A DNA stretch of 39,405 bases from Actinomadura cremea. GTDB taxonomy: Bacteria > Actinomycetota > Actinomycetes > Streptosporangiales > Streptosporangiaceae. Of this stretch, positions 38,495 through 39,405 are shown piece after piece. The translations under genes and the position numbers were made by a program. Each line of letters begins with the position of its first letter. The first letter of the stretch is position 1. Under the pieces are notes generated by a model that ran no database searches, had not been told where the DNA came from, and saw only the letters and a program-made list of their open reading frames with translations. The DNA is taken from the NCBI RefSeq assembly GCF_014648495.1, contig NZ_BMRF01000036.1:1-39405 (forward strand). The letters are read 5' to 3'.

Positions 38495-39405
38495 GTGAAC
38501 CCCACCCCGACCCTCGACGACCTGTACTGGGACCCCTACGACGCGACGTTGGCCCGCGACCCCTACCCGATCTTCAACCGCATGCGCGAGGAATCGCCGC
38601 TGTACTACAACGCCAAGCACGACTTCTACGCGGTCGGCCGCTTCGACGACGTCCAGAAGGGCCTGGCCGACTGGCGGACGTTCTCCTCCGTCCGCGGCGA
38701 CATCCTCGAGATCATCCAGGCGAACGTCGAGATCCCTCCGGGCACCCTCATCTTCGAGGACCCGCCCGTCCACGACATCCGCCGCAAGCTCCTCGCGCGC
38801 GTGTTCACCCCACGCCGCATCGCCGAGCTGGAACCGAAGGTGCGGGCCTACTGCCGCCGGGCACTGGCCCCGGTCGTGGGCGCCGAGCGGTTCGACCTCG
38901 TCGAGACCGTCAGCCTGGAGATGCCGATGCGCGTGATCGGCATGCTCCTGGGCATCCCCGAGGCCGACCAGGTCGCCATCCGCGAGCAGACCGATGCCCG
39001 GTTGGAGATCGAGGACGGCGAGAAGATGGACGCCGCCGGGATCCTGCAGACGGGCGCGTTCGGCGACTACATCCAGTGGCGCAAGAAGCACCTGTCCGAC
39101 GACCTCATGACCGATCTACTCAACGCCGAGTTCGAGGACGAACACGGAGTGCGCCGGACCCTCACCGACGACGAGATCGTCACCTACTGCACGGTGGTCG
39201 CCGGCGCGGGCAACGAGACGACCGGCAGGCTCATCGGCTGGTTCGGCGCCCTCATGGCGCGCTACCCAGAGCAGCGCCGCGAACTGGTGGCCGATCCCTC
39301 CCTCATCCCGAACGCCATCGAGGAGATCCTCAGATTCGAGCCGACCGGCCACTTCACCGGCCGCTACGTGAACCGCGACGTGGAGTATTACGGCCGAACC
39401 GTGCC
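38495..39405 (+). CDS. Cytochrome P450 (second copy, cut by the window edge)
   Basis: The first 303 codons of a P450 whose end lies beyond the window. GTG 38495 has GGAGG nine bases upstream. YWDPYDATLARDPYPIF, GDILEIIQANVEIPPG and TLIFEDPPVHDIRRKLL near the N-terminus, the I-helix AGAGNETT and the K-helix EEILR are all visible; the haem loop is outside. It is a close paralogue of the P450 at 18557-19780, with long shared stretches such as PMRVIGMLLGIPEADQ. It probably oxidises the same or a related aglycone. The TetR-type operator upstream suggests it is induced with the molybdenum hydroxylase operon. Confidence 0.92.
   Translation, partial: MNPTPTLDDLYWDPYDATLARDPYPIFNRMREESPLYYNAKHDFYAVGRFDDVQKGLADWRTFSSVRGDILEIIQANVEIPPGTLIFEDPPVHDIRRKLLARVFTPRRIAELEPKVRAYCRRALAPVVGAERFDLVETVSLEMPMRVIGMLLGIPEADQVAIREQTDARLEIEDGEKMDAAGILQTGAFGDYIQWRKKHLSDDLMTDLLNAEFEDEHGVRRTLTDDEIVTYCTVVAGAGNETTGRLIGWFGALMARYPEQRRELVADPSLIPNAIEEILRFEPTGHFTGRYVNRDVEYYGRTV

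Noticed and set aside
169-39405. Mobile island or prophage
   Set aside because: No integrase, transposase, tRNA-end duplication or phage gene was found, and codon use is even throughout.

Overview
The window is very GC-rich DNA. Its codons mostly end in G or C, and GTG and TTG starts are common, which points to a high-GC actinomycete (Actinomadura or Streptosporangiales type). The evidence for this is codon use, actinobacterial-style SDR families, a fused permease-ATPase and the density of TetR/LacI/IclR regulators. There are no tRNA or rRNA genes, CRISPR arrays, insertion sequences or phage genes. The window looks like one large catabolic locus for a plant-type glycoside.

Sugar half (about 0.2-18.5 kb). 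A fructuronate reductase (uxuB) and a glucuronate isomerase (uxaC) lie back to back and diverge from a lactate-racemase-type gene (larA homologue). The complete maturation set for its nickel-pincer cofactor follows: larC, larB and larE. Next come a GH2 beta-glucuronidase with the NxK glucuronate-recognition motif and a GH1 beta-glucosidase in one operon. Divergent from these is a TetR regulator coupled to a Gfo/Idh/MocA oxidoreductase. A family-5 ABC importer (lipoprotein, permease, permease-ATPase fusion, ATPase) and a LacI regulator follow. No mannonate dehydratase is present. I propose that the LarA homologue epimerises D-mannonate to D-gluconate, which would give a nickel-dependent exit from glucuronate catabolism.

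Aglycone half (about 18.5-39.4 kb). One minus-strand gene series encodes a three-subunit molybdenum hydroxylase (coxL-M-S-like), a CoxG-like protein, a mycofactocin-type SDR and a cytochrome P450. A TetR gene diverges from it. Further on are an aldehyde dehydrogenase, a 3-hydroxyisobutyrate-dehydrogenase-like enzyme, a tandem carboxymuconolactone-decarboxylase-like protein, another TetR, two more mycofactocin-type SDRs, an IclR regulator, a large secreted GH106-like glycosidase (probable alpha-L-rhamnosidase), a classical SDR and a second P450 that runs off the right end.

Two sets of repeated operators tie the halves together. A LacI-type palindrome (GGCAA-N-CG-G-TTGCC) occurs three times: between uxaC and larA, before the lacI gene, and upstream of the GH106-like gene. 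A TetR-type palindrome (GCTNAAC-N4-GTTNAGC) also occurs three times: before the tetR that diverges from coxL, at the predicted transcription start of the GH106-like gene, and before the second P450. The GH106-like gene carries both. My reading is that the LacI protein senses a sugar or uronate signal, the TetR protein senses the aglycone, and the extracellular glycosidase responds to both. The substrate is not visible from sequence; a glucuronide- and rhamnose-bearing saponin or flavonoid would fit.
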